Positions 9,107 to 17,178 of a stretch of DNA of 64,000 nt are shown here, in pieces. The stretch lies in NCBI RefSeq assembly GCF_001431725.1, contig NZ_CP013106.1, positions 2,852,001 to 2,916,000 of the forward strand. Reading direction: 5' to 3'. This stretch comes from Halomonas huangheensis. Its GTDB lineage: Bacteria > Pseudomonadota > Gammaproteobacteria > Pseudomonadales > Halomonadaceae. Position numbers and translations under genes: made by a program. The first letter of the stretch is position 1. Each line of letters begins with the position of its first letter. The notes beneath the pieces are model-generated. The model worked only from the letters and a program-made list of their open reading frames with translations, was not told the DNA's origin and did no database searches.

Positions 9107-9898
9107 ATGCCATCACCTCAGCAGTCTCGTAACGTTATTGTCACAGGCGCAGCTCGTGGCATCGGCAAGGGTATTGCACTGCGTCTCGCCGAAGATGGCC
9201 ACAATGTCGTGGTCAATGATATCAACGCCAACAGTAGTGCTCTGGATGGTGTTGCCGCCGCCATTCGCGACATGGGACGACAGAGCATCGCCGTAGCCGC
9301 CGATGTCACCAGCGAAAACGAGGTCAAGAAGCTGGTTCATCAGAGTGTGGATGAGCTCGGCTGCCTGGATGTGATGGTGGCCAACGCCGGTATTGCGCAT
9401 GTCGAATCACTGCTCAACGTCTCGCTGGAAGACTGGGACCGAGTCATGGATGTCAATCTGCGCGGCGTTTTCCTCTGTTATCGAGAAGCCGCCAGGCAGA
9501 TGATCGATCAAGGCAATGGAGGAAAGATCATTGGTGCTGCCTCCATCGTTGCCTACCGCCCCTTCGCTCTACTTGGCCCCTATTCGGCATCCAAATGGGC
9601 GGTACGTGGCTTGACTCAGGCAGCCGCCATGGAATGGGCCAAACACGGTATTACCGTTAACGCCTATTGCCCAGGCATTGTCGGCACGGATATGTGGGAA
9701 TTGATCGACGAAAAACTGGCGGCAGAAGAAGGCTGGCAGAAAGGCGAAGCTCTGAAGACCTACTCAGGCTCCATTGCCCTGGGCCGCGTTTCGGTACCCG
9801 AGGATGTTGCCAGCTACGTCTCTTACCTTGCATCATCCGACTCGGACTATATGACTGGCCAATCGGTAATGATCGACGGTGGCATTCAGTTCTCTTGA
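9107..9898 (+). CDS. SDR-family oxidoreductase, acetoin/diacetyl reductase-like
   Basis: This is a classical short-chain dehydrogenase of 263 residues. It has the cofactor loop TGAARGIG at 13-20, the NAG motif, and the catalytic set Ser146, Tyr159 and Lys163. The stretches AYCPGIVGTDMW and YLASSDSDYMTGQS match meso-2,3-butanediol dehydrogenase/diacetyl reductase (BudC) unusually well, so acetoin, diacetyl or a similar vicinal hydroxyketone is the best substrate guess. An Asp-containing VVNDIN after strand 2 favours NAD(H). ATG 9107 follows GTGGAGA. It stands alone, with a 500-bp regulatory region upstream and a convergent dnaE2 downstream. Confidence 0.82.
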   Translation: MPSPQQSRNVIVTGAARGIGKGIALRLAEDGHNVVVNDINANSSALDGVAAAIRDMGRQSIAVAADVTSENEVKKLVHQSVDELGCLDVMVANAGIAHVESLLNVSLEDWDRVMDVNLRGVFLCYREAARQMIDQGNGGKIIGAASIVAYRPFALLGPYSASKWAVRGLTQAAAMEWAKHGITVNAYCPGIVGTDMWELIDEKLAAEEGWQKGEALKTYSGSIALGRVSVPEDVASYVSYLASSDSDYMTGQSVMIDGGIQFS

Positions 9899-9912
9899 GC
9901 GCATCCTGAGTG

Positions 9913-9960
9913 CAATACGTACACCTCGTCACGGCGTCTCCGAACAGGGTGTGCGTATTG
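9913..9960. terminator. Long inverted repeat between convergent SDR and dnaE2 genes
   Basis: CAATACGTACACC (9913-9925) pairs with GGTGTGCGTATTG (9948-9960) across a 22-base loop. It lies in the 76-base gap between two convergent stops and is a candidate bidirectional terminator without T-runs. Confidence 0.55.
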
Positions 9961-9974
9961 TCCATCAATGGCAT

Positions 9975-12900
9975 TCAATGAAAATCGCGTGACCTGACAT
10001 GCATTCTCTGCCACAGATCGCTGATATCGGTCAGGCGTCCAGCGATCACATGCATCACCTGCCCTTCTCGCTCCAGGGTCCCGGTCACCTGAAGAATACT
10101 TGAGCCCAGCAGGGCTCGACGCTGGGCCTGGGCGGTATCCCGCCAGACCACGACATTGATGGAGCCGGCCTCATCTTCCAGAGTCACGAAGGTCACACCG
10201 GACGAGGTACCAGGCCGTTGGCGTCCAGTCACTAATCCAGCAACCCGCACCAGTTGGCCATGCGGGATGACCTTGAGCGCCTCAGCACTCACGCAGCCCT
10301 TGAGCAGCCCATGGTCGGCATACTGTTCACGCAGCAGGGCCAGAGGGTGACGCCCGAGGCTCAAGCCGACGTGCTGATAGTCCTCTTCCAGATTCTGTTG
10401 TTCATCGGCAGCCGACAACTGCACTACCGAGGACTCACGCACTCTTGCATCTCCCAGCTCCAGTAACGGATCCGGATCGAGAAGCTCCCAGCGTGCCTGA
10501 CGACGGTGTCCGCCAAGTTCATTGAGCGCCCCGCTGGCCGCCAACGCTTCCCACTCTCTGGCCCCCAGCGCGACAAGACGGCGCGCCTCATCGATAGAGC
10601 GGAAGCCCGTCGCCGGGCGTGCCTGCATCAGGCGCTCCACAGCCTCTCGAGACAGTCCCTTGACCAGCCGGAACCCGAGACGCATCACACGGTCACCTTC
10701 CAACCCCGAGTCCCAGTCACTGGTATTGATATCCACCGGCCGTACTTCAACCCCATGGCGCTGTGCATCCTGTACCAACTGCGAAGGCGAATAGAAGCCC
10801 ATCGGCTGGCTATTGAGCAGGCCACAACAGAAGGCGGCGGGATGATAATGCTTGAGCCAGGCGGACACATACACCAGTAGAGCGAAACTGGCGGCATGTG
10901 ATTCAGGGAAACCGTACTGGCCGAAGCCCTCGATCTGGCGACAGATCCGCTCGGCAAAATCGTCATCATAGCCCCGCTCCTGCATACCCACCCTGAGCTT
11001 GTGCTGATATTCAGCAATGGTCCCGCTACGCCGCCAGGCGGCCATGGCACGACGCAACTGATCGGCTTCGCCCGCCGAAAAGCCCGCCGCCACCATGGCC
11101 AACTTGATCACCTGCTCCTGAAAGATCGGTATACCCAGCGTACGCTCCAGCACTTCCCGCACCTCCTGCCTTGGGTAGCTCACCTCCTCCAGTCCATCGC
11201 GACGTCGCAGATAGGGGTGCACCATATCGCCCTGTATGGGTCCCGGACGCACGATCGCCACTTCGACCACCAGGTCGTAGTATTTACGCGGTCGGAGTCG
11301 AGGCAACATACTCATCTGCGCCCGCGACTCGACCTGGAAGACACCCACGGTGTCGGCATTCGACAGCATCTCGTAGACCGCCGGATCATCGCCCTCGATC
11401 TCCTGCATCGGGAAAGGTCGACCGCGCCGTTCCCCGAGCATGTCCAACGTACGCCGGATGGCAGTGAGCATGCCGAGTGCCAGCACGTCGACCTTGAGTA
11501 AGCCGAGCGCCTCGAGGTCATCCTTGTTCCACTGGATCAGGCTGCGATCCGGCATCGCCGCGTTCTCGACCGGCACCAACTCGTAAAGTGGTCCCGCCGA
11601 GATCACAAAACCGCCGACATGCTGCGATAGGTGGCGAGGGAAGCCGAGTATTTCCTCGATCAACTCCACCAACAGCACAAAGCGTGGTGAGGGGTTGTCG
11701 CCACCAAGTTCTCGCAGCTCCTGCAGCCAACGACGTTGACCAGCACGGCGATCCAGCTGACTGGAAAGCCAGCTCAGATAGAGGGGGTCCAGCCCCAGCG
11801 CCTTACCCACATCGCGCAGGGCACTCCGCGTCCGATAACTGATCACGGTGGCCGCCAGACCGGCCCGCTCACGACCATAGCGCTGGTAGATATACTGAAT
11901 GACCTCCTCACGTCGCTCGTGCTCGAAGTCCACATCGATATCCGGTGGCTCACCACGTTCCTCGGAAATGAAGCGCTCGAACAGCAGCGTTGCCTGACGG
12001 GGATCGACCTCGGTAATCCCCAGGCAGTAACAGACCACAGAATTGGCCGCCGAGCCGCGACCCTGACAGAGAATGCCGCGGCTGCGAGCGAAGCTGACAA
12101 TATCCTCAATGGTCAGGAAAAAGTGCTCATAGTCCATGCGCCCGATCAGGCGCAATTCGTGCTCGATCTGGGCACTTGTATCGCTGGGTGTTCCTTCAGG
12201 GAAACGCTCCTTCTCTCCCTGCCGGACCTTGAGTGCCAGATACTCGGCAGCACTCACCTCCGACGGCACCAACTCGGCAGGATACTCATAGCGCAGCTCT
12301 CCGAGGTCGAAACAGCAGCGCTCAGCAATACCCACTGTCTCGGCCATCATCTCAGCACCGTAGAGCTGCTCCAGCTTACGCAGTGAGCGTAGATGGCGCT
12401 CGGCATTGCCCTCCAGCCGGAAACCGGCTCGCTGCACCGTCACGCCATGGCGTATGGCGGTGATCACGTCCTGCATGCGCTGACGAGACGGATGGTGCAT
12501 CAATACCGCGTTACCACAGACCAACGGCATCGTCAGCCGCTCGGCCATATCCCGCTGCCAACGACTGCGCTCGGCATCTGCTGGCCCCAGCAAACGCTCA
12601 TACAGCCACCAGCAGCGCCCGGTATAGCGCTCCAGCAGCCAGCTGGCCCGCTGCTCGGCCACGTCAGGATCATCACCGGGACGATACAGCAGCAGACAAT
12701 CCTCCAGCCCCTGCAGATCCGCCCAATCGAGCCGATAGCTGCCCTTCGGAGCGCGTCGCCGCCCCAGGGTGATCAACGCGCACAGCCGCGCATATCCTTG
12801 ACGGCTTTGTGCCAGCACCACCAGACGCTCATCAGCGAAACGAAACTCCGCGCCGACCAGCAGCTTGAGCCCCTGAACGCGAGCTTCCTGCCAGGCTCGC

Positions 12901-13061
12901 ACCACGCCAGCGACCGAACACTCGTCGGTAATCGCCAGCGCTTGATAACCCAGTTCACTGGCACGTATCACCAACTCCTCGGGATGCGATGCACCGCGCA
13001 GAAAGCTGAAATTGCTCAGGCAATGGAGCTCTGCATATGCGGCTTCAGCCGAACCAGCCAT
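9975..13061 (-). CDS. dnaE2: Error-prone DNA polymerase DnaE2 (ImuC)
   Basis: DnaE2 is the catalytic subunit of the damage-inducible translesion synthesis complex formed with ImuB and ImuA. The N-terminal PHP domain begins ELHCLSNFSFLRGASHPEEL. The polymerase active-site motif PDIDVDF is at residues 373-379, just after GRGSAANSVVCYCLG. A C-terminal OB-fold (GLVTGRQRPGTSSGVTFVTL) follows a helix-hairpin-helix region. I choose ATG 13061 (1028 residues, protein starts MAGSAEAAYAEL); the frame runs on to 13214 but that would overlap imuB by 170 bases. With this start the overlap is 17 bases, which indicates translational coupling. Induction is expected from the LexA box upstream of imuA. Confidence 0.95.
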   Translation of the reverse strand: MAGSAEAAYAELHCLSNFSFLRGASHPEELVIRASELGYQALAITDECSVAGVVRAWQEARVQGLKLLVGAEFRFADERLVVLAQSRQGYARLCALITLGRRRAPKGSYRLDWADLQGLEDCLLLYRPGDDPDVAEQRASWLLERYTGRCWWLYERLLGPADAERSRWQRDMAERLTMPLVCGNAVLMHHPSRQRMQDVITAIRHGVTVQRAGFRLEGNAERHLRSLRKLEQLYGAEMMAETVGIAERCCFDLGELRYEYPAELVPSEVSAAEYLALKVRQGEKERFPEGTPSDTSAQIEHELRLIGRMDYEHFFLTIEDIVSFARSRGILCQGRGSAANSVVCYCLGITEVDPRQATLLFERFISEERGEPPDIDVDFEHERREEVIQYIYQRYGRERAGLAATVISYRTRSALRDVGKALGLDPLYLSWLSSQLDRRAGQRRWLQELRELGGDNPSPRFVLLVELIEEILGFPRHLSQHVGGFVISAGPLYELVPVENAAMPDRSLIQWNKDDLEALGLLKVDVLALGMLTAIRRTLDMLGERRGRPFPMQEIEGDDPAVYEMLSNADTVGVFQVESRAQMSMLPRLRPRKYYDLVVEVAIVRPGPIQGDMVHPYLRRRDGLEEVSYPRQEVREVLERTLGIPIFQEQVIKLAMVAAGFSAGEADQLRRAMAAWRRSGTIAEYQHKLRVGMQERGYDDDFAERICRQIEGFGQYGFPESHAASFALLVYVSAWLKHYHPAAFCCGLLNSQPMGFYSPSQLVQDAQRHGVEVRPVDINTSDWDSGLEGDRVMRLGFRLVKGLSREAVERLMQARPATGFRSIDEARRLVALGAREWEALAASGALNELGGHRRQARWELLDPDPLLELGDARVRESSVVQLSAADEQQNLEEDYQHVGLSLGRHPLALLREQYADHGLLKGCVSAEALKVIPHGQLVRVAGLVTGRQRPGTSSGVTFVTLEDEAGSINVVVWRDTAQAQRRALLGSSILQVTGTLEREGQVMHVIAGRLTDISDLWQRMHVRSRDFH

Positions 13062-14454
13062 GTACAAACCACTCTCCCTGCGCGTCGCGAAACACCCAGC
13101 CACAGCGCCCATCCGGCCAGCGCCCGACGTAATAGTCTCGACGGACCGGCGCCAGATCCCACCAGCCTCCCGCGACCCGCTCTGGCCCCTCGACCAGGGC
13201 GATGGTGGTGGCAATCTGTGCGGGCTCCACCGGCTGTGGTGTTTCCAGTAACCAACCAGGGCGAGTTGCCGGTAGTTCCACTATCTCAGGCCAGCGCCCT
13301 GTCGCCGGCAGCCGCTGCCAACTACATTCCGGACGATAATCCTCGCGGCATACCAAACGACTCACAGCCCCATCTCCCAGGCGTGAAACCAGGCGACTCA
13401 GCAACTGACCGGGGGTATCTCGAGGCGCCGGCGCACTGAACAGATCCTCACCGCCACGCTCCAGTTCCTTCAGTTCACTGACTATCAGCCTCAGGCTGAT
13501 CACTGGCTGGGACAACTGCAGCCCTTCCAGACGCAGACGACAGAGTTCGAGCCAGGCATCGGCTTGTTGCTCACCGACAGCATGACCGATATCCAGCTGT
13601 TGTTGCCCCTGCGGGTGTCCGAGACATAACTCCAGCTTCAGTGCTCGTCGGCAACGTGCATGCAGAAATCCCTCCAGCTCCACCAGCAGTCGACGCAGTG
13701 GAAAGATCAGCGCCGGTGCTCGCTCGATCTCGTGGGACAATGTGATAGCACGACAGAACACCTCCGGTGGCACGAAGTACTCCGGCGGATCGGCCTGCTG
13801 GCCACTGATGCGCGCCAATTGATCACCCAGTTCCTTCCCCAGACGATGGACTATTTCCGTCTGCGGCAAGGCCTGCAACTGCCCAAGCGTCGCAAGTCCC
13901 AACCCCTTGAGACGCGACTGCTGACGTGCCTCCAGATCAAGCCGCGACAGCGGCACCTGCGTCAGGCGCTGCAGATGTGGGCCCTCATCTTCCGCCCAGA
14001 ATCCACCATCCAATGCCAATAGCCGAGCAGCCCGGGGCGTATGCCCAGTGGCCGTGACGCAGGTCAGGCCGAGCTTCTCGAGCTGGTGTCGCAATAATGT
14101 CCGCAGCCCCTCGAGACCACGGAAGTAGCGCAACATGCTGCCGACTTCGAGCAAGACACCATCCGGGGGTCGCAAGCTGACACGGGCGCTGAAGCGTCCA
14201 CTCCATAATCCCAGCCCTTCCAGCTGCGCTTGATGCCGAGCAGGACACGCCTGCAACATTCGCAACCTGGGGACCAGGCTCAGGGCGCTGGCCATGGCCA
14301 TGCCTGGCACCACGCCATCGGCCTGTGCCAGAGCATTGACCTGCACCACCTGCGCCGCGCGCTCATCAAGCAGAGCCGCCGGCCGCTCTGCCGCATCGCT
14401 CTGCGATTCCAGCGCCAACAAGGGAAAATGTAGATAGAGCCACAGTCCTTTCAT
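13045..14454 (-). CDS. imuB: ImuB, non-catalytic Y-family polymerase-like protein
   Basis: ImuB acts as the hub of the ImuABC mutasome, binding the beta clamp, ImuA and DnaE2. The 469-residue protein has the Y-family palm/fingers layout, but at the N-terminus (LWLYLHFPLLALE) the usual metal-binding Asp is replaced, consistent with an inactive polymerase. Its last residues overlap the dnaE2 start and its start overlaps the end of imuA by four bases (ATGA type), so the three genes form one operon. The clamp-binding motif could not be placed with confidence. Confidence 0.92.
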   Translation of the reverse strand: MKGLWLYLHFPLLALESQSDAAERPAALLDERAAQVVQVNALAQADGVVPGMAMASALSLVPRLRMLQACPARHQAQLEGLGLWSGRFSARVSLRPPDGVLLEVGSMLRYFRGLEGLRTLLRHQLEKLGLTCVTATGHTPRAARLLALDGGFWAEDEGPHLQRLTQVPLSRLDLEARQQSRLKGLGLATLGQLQALPQTEIVHRLGKELGDQLARISGQQADPPEYFVPPEVFCRAITLSHEIERAPALIFPLRRLLVELEGFLHARCRRALKLELCLGHPQGQQQLDIGHAVGEQQADAWLELCRLRLEGLQLSQPVISLRLIVSELKELERGGEDLFSAPAPRDTPGQLLSRLVSRLGDGAVSRLVCREDYRPECSWQRLPATGRWPEIVELPATRPGWLLETPQPVEPAQIATTIALVEGPERVAGGWWDLAPVRRDYYVGRWPDGRCGWVFRDAQGEWFVHGWFG

Positions 14455-15173
14455 CGCCGTCTCTCCACCAGGCGCAGTTCAGGTTGGCCCTCAGCCCCTG
14501 CTTGCCGAATCTCTCGATCAGCAACTCGAGCCGCCCCAACAGGGGGCAGCCACGGTCGTTGTCCCAGAGAGACACGCAAACGCGGCAAGGCCCAGCCTCC
14601 CTTACGCTTGAACGGGGTTACACCCAGTGCCTCACCATTCGCCTCGGGTTCAAGCAATAGTCGCCAGGGCGCTGGAGAACTGTGCTGACGAAAGCGTCCG
14701 GGTCGTATGACCACGCCCCAGTTACCGCCCTCACTGACAGCCAGTTGCAGACGACGCAGCGCCGTGGGATTAGCCACCGGCACCCAGCCCAGTACGACTC
14801 TACAACAGCCGCTCCTCAACGCCTGCTCCATCGCCCAGAGCCGCTCCTTCACGTTGCGAGTACGCACGATCATCAGTCCCTCCAGGGACACTCCCAGGTG
14901 TTGAAGTGCCGGAGCATACGGTAGGCAAGGCGGGTCAACCCACACCAACCATCCCGAGTGCTCCCTATCAGCCAACAGTGACAACATGAGCTGCAATTCA
15001 CCGATCCCCGGCTGATCATGCAGCAGTTCAACCAACTCCGCGCGCGGCCAGCCACCATGCAGGGCGCTATCGAGTGTCGAATCGCCAGTGGACAACACCT
15101 CCGAGTCGGATGAGCGAAGTGCACGAGGACCACGCCAGACATCGCCTCGATTGATCAGATGATCCAGCCCCAT
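14451..15173 (-). CDS. imuA: ImuA, RecA-like mutasome accessory protein
   Basis: ImuA is a short RecA/SulA-related protein needed with ImuB for DnaE2-dependent translesion synthesis. This one is 240 residues. The segment LSTGDSTLDSALHGGWPRAE matches the RecA-like start of the core, and LLHDQPGIGELQL takes the place of a strict Walker A loop. It is the first gene of the imuA-imuB-dnaE2 operon. A near-consensus SOS box lies 41-60 bases upstream of its ATG, so the operon should be LexA-repressed. Confidence 0.92.
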   Translation of the reverse strand: MGLDHLINRGDVWRGPRALRSSDSEVLSTGDSTLDSALHGGWPRAELVELLHDQPGIGELQLMLSLLADREHSGWLVWVDPPCLPYAPALQHLGVSLEGLMIVRTRNVKERLWAMEQALRSGCCRVVLGWVPVANPTALRRLQLAVSEGGNWGVVIRPGRFRQHSSPAPWRLLLEPEANGEALGVTPFKRKGGWALPRLRVSLGQRPWLPPVGAARVADREIRQAGAEGQPELRLVERRR

Positions 15174-15213
15174 ATCGTCCTCCTCAGCGCTGCTCGTACA
15201 CTCTGCCTGTAAT

Positions 15214-15233
15214 TACTGTTCATATATACAGTA
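15214..15233. promoter_or_regulatory. LexA (SOS) box of the imuA operon
   Basis: The 20-bp site matches the enterobacterial SOS consensus with the invariant CTGT-N8-ACAG core (15216-15231) and TA at both outer ends. The centre, TCATATAT, is AT-rich as expected. It sits directly upstream of imuA on the opposite strand. Confidence 0.92.
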
Positions 15234-15339
15234 TTGTGAGAGATATTTCATTACCCGGCAAGAGCTCCGCTTCTCCATCGTAGAGACTCGACAACTCTCG
15301 TTCAGCACTGGGGCCAGAGCCTTTTCGATCCGCTGTCGC

Positions 15340-15367
15340 TTGACACCAGAAACCTGCCTGGTAGAAT
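15340..15367 (+). promoter_or_regulatory. Sigma-70 promoter of tRNA-Met
   Basis: The consensus -35 TTGACA (15340-15345) is separated by 16 bases from TAGAAT (15362-15367). The tRNA begins 15 bases further on. Confidence 0.8.
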
Positions 15368-15381
15368 ACGCCGCGAATAAA

Positions 15382-15458
15382 GGCTACGTAGCTCAGCTGG
15401 TTAGAGCACATCACTCATAATGATGGGGTCCCCTGTTCAAATCAGGGCGTAGCCACCA
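15382..15458 (+). tRNA. tRNA-Met (anticodon CAT, elongator type)
   Basis: This is a 77-base tRNA with acceptor stem GGCTACG/CGTAGCC, D-arm AGCTCAGCTGGTTAGAGC, anticodon CAT in CTCATAA, and encoded CCA at 15456-15458. The first base pair G-C and the sequence resemble elongator tRNA-Met rather than the initiator, which has a mismatched first pair. It is a single-gene transcript with its own promoter and terminator. Confidence 0.95.
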
Positions 15459-15465
15459 GATACAG

Positions 15466-15506
15466 CAGAGCCCCCGCCGATCAATGATCGGCGGGGGCTC
15501 TGTCGT
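15466..15506. terminator. Terminator of tRNA-Met
   Basis: A perfect 18-bp inverted repeat starts CAGAGCCCCCGCCGATCA (15466-15483) and its partner occupies 15485-15502, only eight bases after the tRNA. It is followed by TCGTT. The symmetry would also serve the convergent aminopeptidase gene. Confidence 0.88.
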
Positions 15507-15611
15507 TATCGGAGGCGTTTTCGCGATGCAAGGAATAACGTCTATCGGCATGCCGCGATAGCATGCCCACGGTCACCGTGCCGCTGCCCCACGACACGAT
15601 GACCCTTGCTT

Positions 15612-15656
15612 CATTTCTTGTGCACTCATTCCTTGTGTGCTCATTCCTTGTGAATC
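15612..15656. repeat. 15-bp tandem repeat downstream of the aminopeptidase gene
   Basis: Three units of CATTCCTTGTGTGCT type lie at 15612-15626, 15627-15641 and 15642-15656, just beyond the 3' end of the leftward M18 aminopeptidase gene. Confidence 0.85.
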
Positions 15657-15683
15657 AGGGCTCCAACACCAACTCAGGGCAGC

Positions 15684-17012
15684 TCACGCCAGTTCGGGAC
15701 AGTTGAAGAACGCCGTCAACACGCGCGTCAGGTATTCCACATCACGGGTTCCCGCTGTCTCGCGAATCGAGTGCATCGCCCACTGCGGTACGCCGACATC
15801 CAGAGTCGGCACACCGATTTCGGTGGCGGTAATCGGACCGATAGTGCTGCCACAACCCATATCCGCACGCGTAACGAAGGTCTGCACCGGCACTTCGACT
15901 TCCTCACACAAGGCCCGGAACATCGCCGCTGTAGCACTGTTGGTGGCATAGCGCTGACTGGTATTGACCTTGATCACCGGGCCACCATTGATTGCCGGAC
16001 CATGCTGGGCATCGTGCTTGTCACGGAAATTGGGATGCAACGCATGGGCGTTGTCACAGGAAATCATCCGCGAGGCCTGGATCAGACGAATGTAACCTTC
16101 ATCTCCAGACTGCCCCAATTGCGCATTGATACGCTTGAGAACGTCACCCAGGAACGGTCCCTGGGCGCCACAGGCGCTGGCACTGCCGACTTCCTCGTGA
16201 TCGTTGGCAACCAACACCATGCCCTGACTGCCATCGGCCTCAAGCATTGCTTCCAGGCCAATGAAGCAGGACAGCAGGTTATCGAGCCGTGCACTGGCAA
16301 TCAGTTCACCACCGATACCGACGATGGAAGGTGGCTGAAGATCATGGAATCCCAGCTCGAAATCCATGACACGAATATCGTCCAGGCCGTGCTGCTCCTT
16401 GACCCAATCCTTGAGCAGACGCTCGAGGTCCTCGGCCTCGCCACCCTGGAGAAATACCGGTGCCATTTGTGTCTGTGCATTCATCGCACGACCTTCGTTG
16501 GCTTCCCGGTCCAGATGGATGGCAAGACTGGGAATGATCGCTACCGGCTGCTCGACATTGATCAGCAATCCTTCGAGACGACCATCCGGGTGACGAACAT
16601 GCACTCGGCCCGATAATCCCAGGTCACGATCGAACCAGGGGGCCAGCAAGGCACCACCGTATACCTGCACCCCAAGCTGTAGCCATCCGGCTGACGTTTG
16701 AGCCGCATTGGTCTTCAGGCGCAAGCAGGGACTATCGGTATGGGCACCGACCATTCGCAACTCGGTCAGTGGTGAAGCGGGCAAACTTACGGCGATAATG
16801 GCAGAATCATTGCGTGTTACATAAAAACGGTCACCAGGCTTCAGTGACCAGCTATCCGTCTCATCCAGACACCGGTACCCGGCGGCCTCAAGGCGTCTGG
16901 CCATTGTCGCAGTAGCGTGCCAGGGTGTTGGCGAACGGTGAAGAAACTCGCGCAGGCGATCAAGCCTTGCGCCCTGAGTGGAATCATCCTTTGGCAGGCA
17001 CTCCTGTGACAT
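15684..17012 (-). CDS. apeB: M18 family aspartyl/general aminopeptidase
   Basis: This is a dodecameric zinc aminopeptidase family that removes N-terminal residues, often acidic ones, from peptides in the cytosol. Metal-site motifs are visible: GAHTDSPCLRLK near residue 90, the catalytic and bridging acidic residues in NDHEEVGSASACGAQ, and the C-terminal His in WAMHSIRETAG. ATG 17012 (442 residues) has CAGAGGA upstream; the longer frame from 17030 lacks a ribosome site. It is convergent with tRNA-Met and divergent from prc. Confidence 0.92.
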   Translation of the reverse strand: MSQECLPKDDSTQGARLDRLREFLHRSPTPWHATATMARRLEAAGYRCLDETDSWSLKPGDRFYVTRNDSAIIAVSLPASPLTELRMVGAHTDSPCLRLKTNAAQTSAGWLQLGVQVYGGALLAPWFDRDLGLSGRVHVRHPDGRLEGLLINVEQPVAIIPSLAIHLDREANEGRAMNAQTQMAPVFLQGGEAEDLERLLKDWVKEQHGLDDIRVMDFELGFHDLQPPSIVGIGGELIASARLDNLLSCFIGLEAMLEADGSQGMVLVANDHEEVGSASACGAQGPFLGDVLKRINAQLGQSGDEGYIRLIQASRMISCDNAHALHPNFRDKHDAQHGPAINGGPVIKVNTSQRYATNSATAAMFRALCEEVEVPVQTFVTRADMGCGSTIGPITATEIGVPTLDVGVPQWAMHSIRETAGTRDVEYLTRVLTAFFNCPELA

Positions 17013-17178
17013 GGGCGTCCTCTGTTGCATGATGGATATAAGGAGGGGTCATGGGATAGGCATCGACCTGATACAATACCGATTTGTTCCTGTGAACATG
17101 CCAGTATGTTCCCGAGAACCCGCCGACTGTGTCGGTATCTGACCGACGAGTGTACACCAATCCTGGAGTGCTTCATTG

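Noticed and set aside
9913..9960. Riboswitch or structured RNA
   Set aside because: A simple long hairpin between convergent stops fits a terminator better; no conserved multi-stem architecture is visible.
12393..13439. A 348-residue plus-strand frame opposite dnaE2 and imuB
   Set aside because: It is antisense to two well-supported genes, has no recognisable domain and no ribosome site; high GC leaves such frames open by chance.
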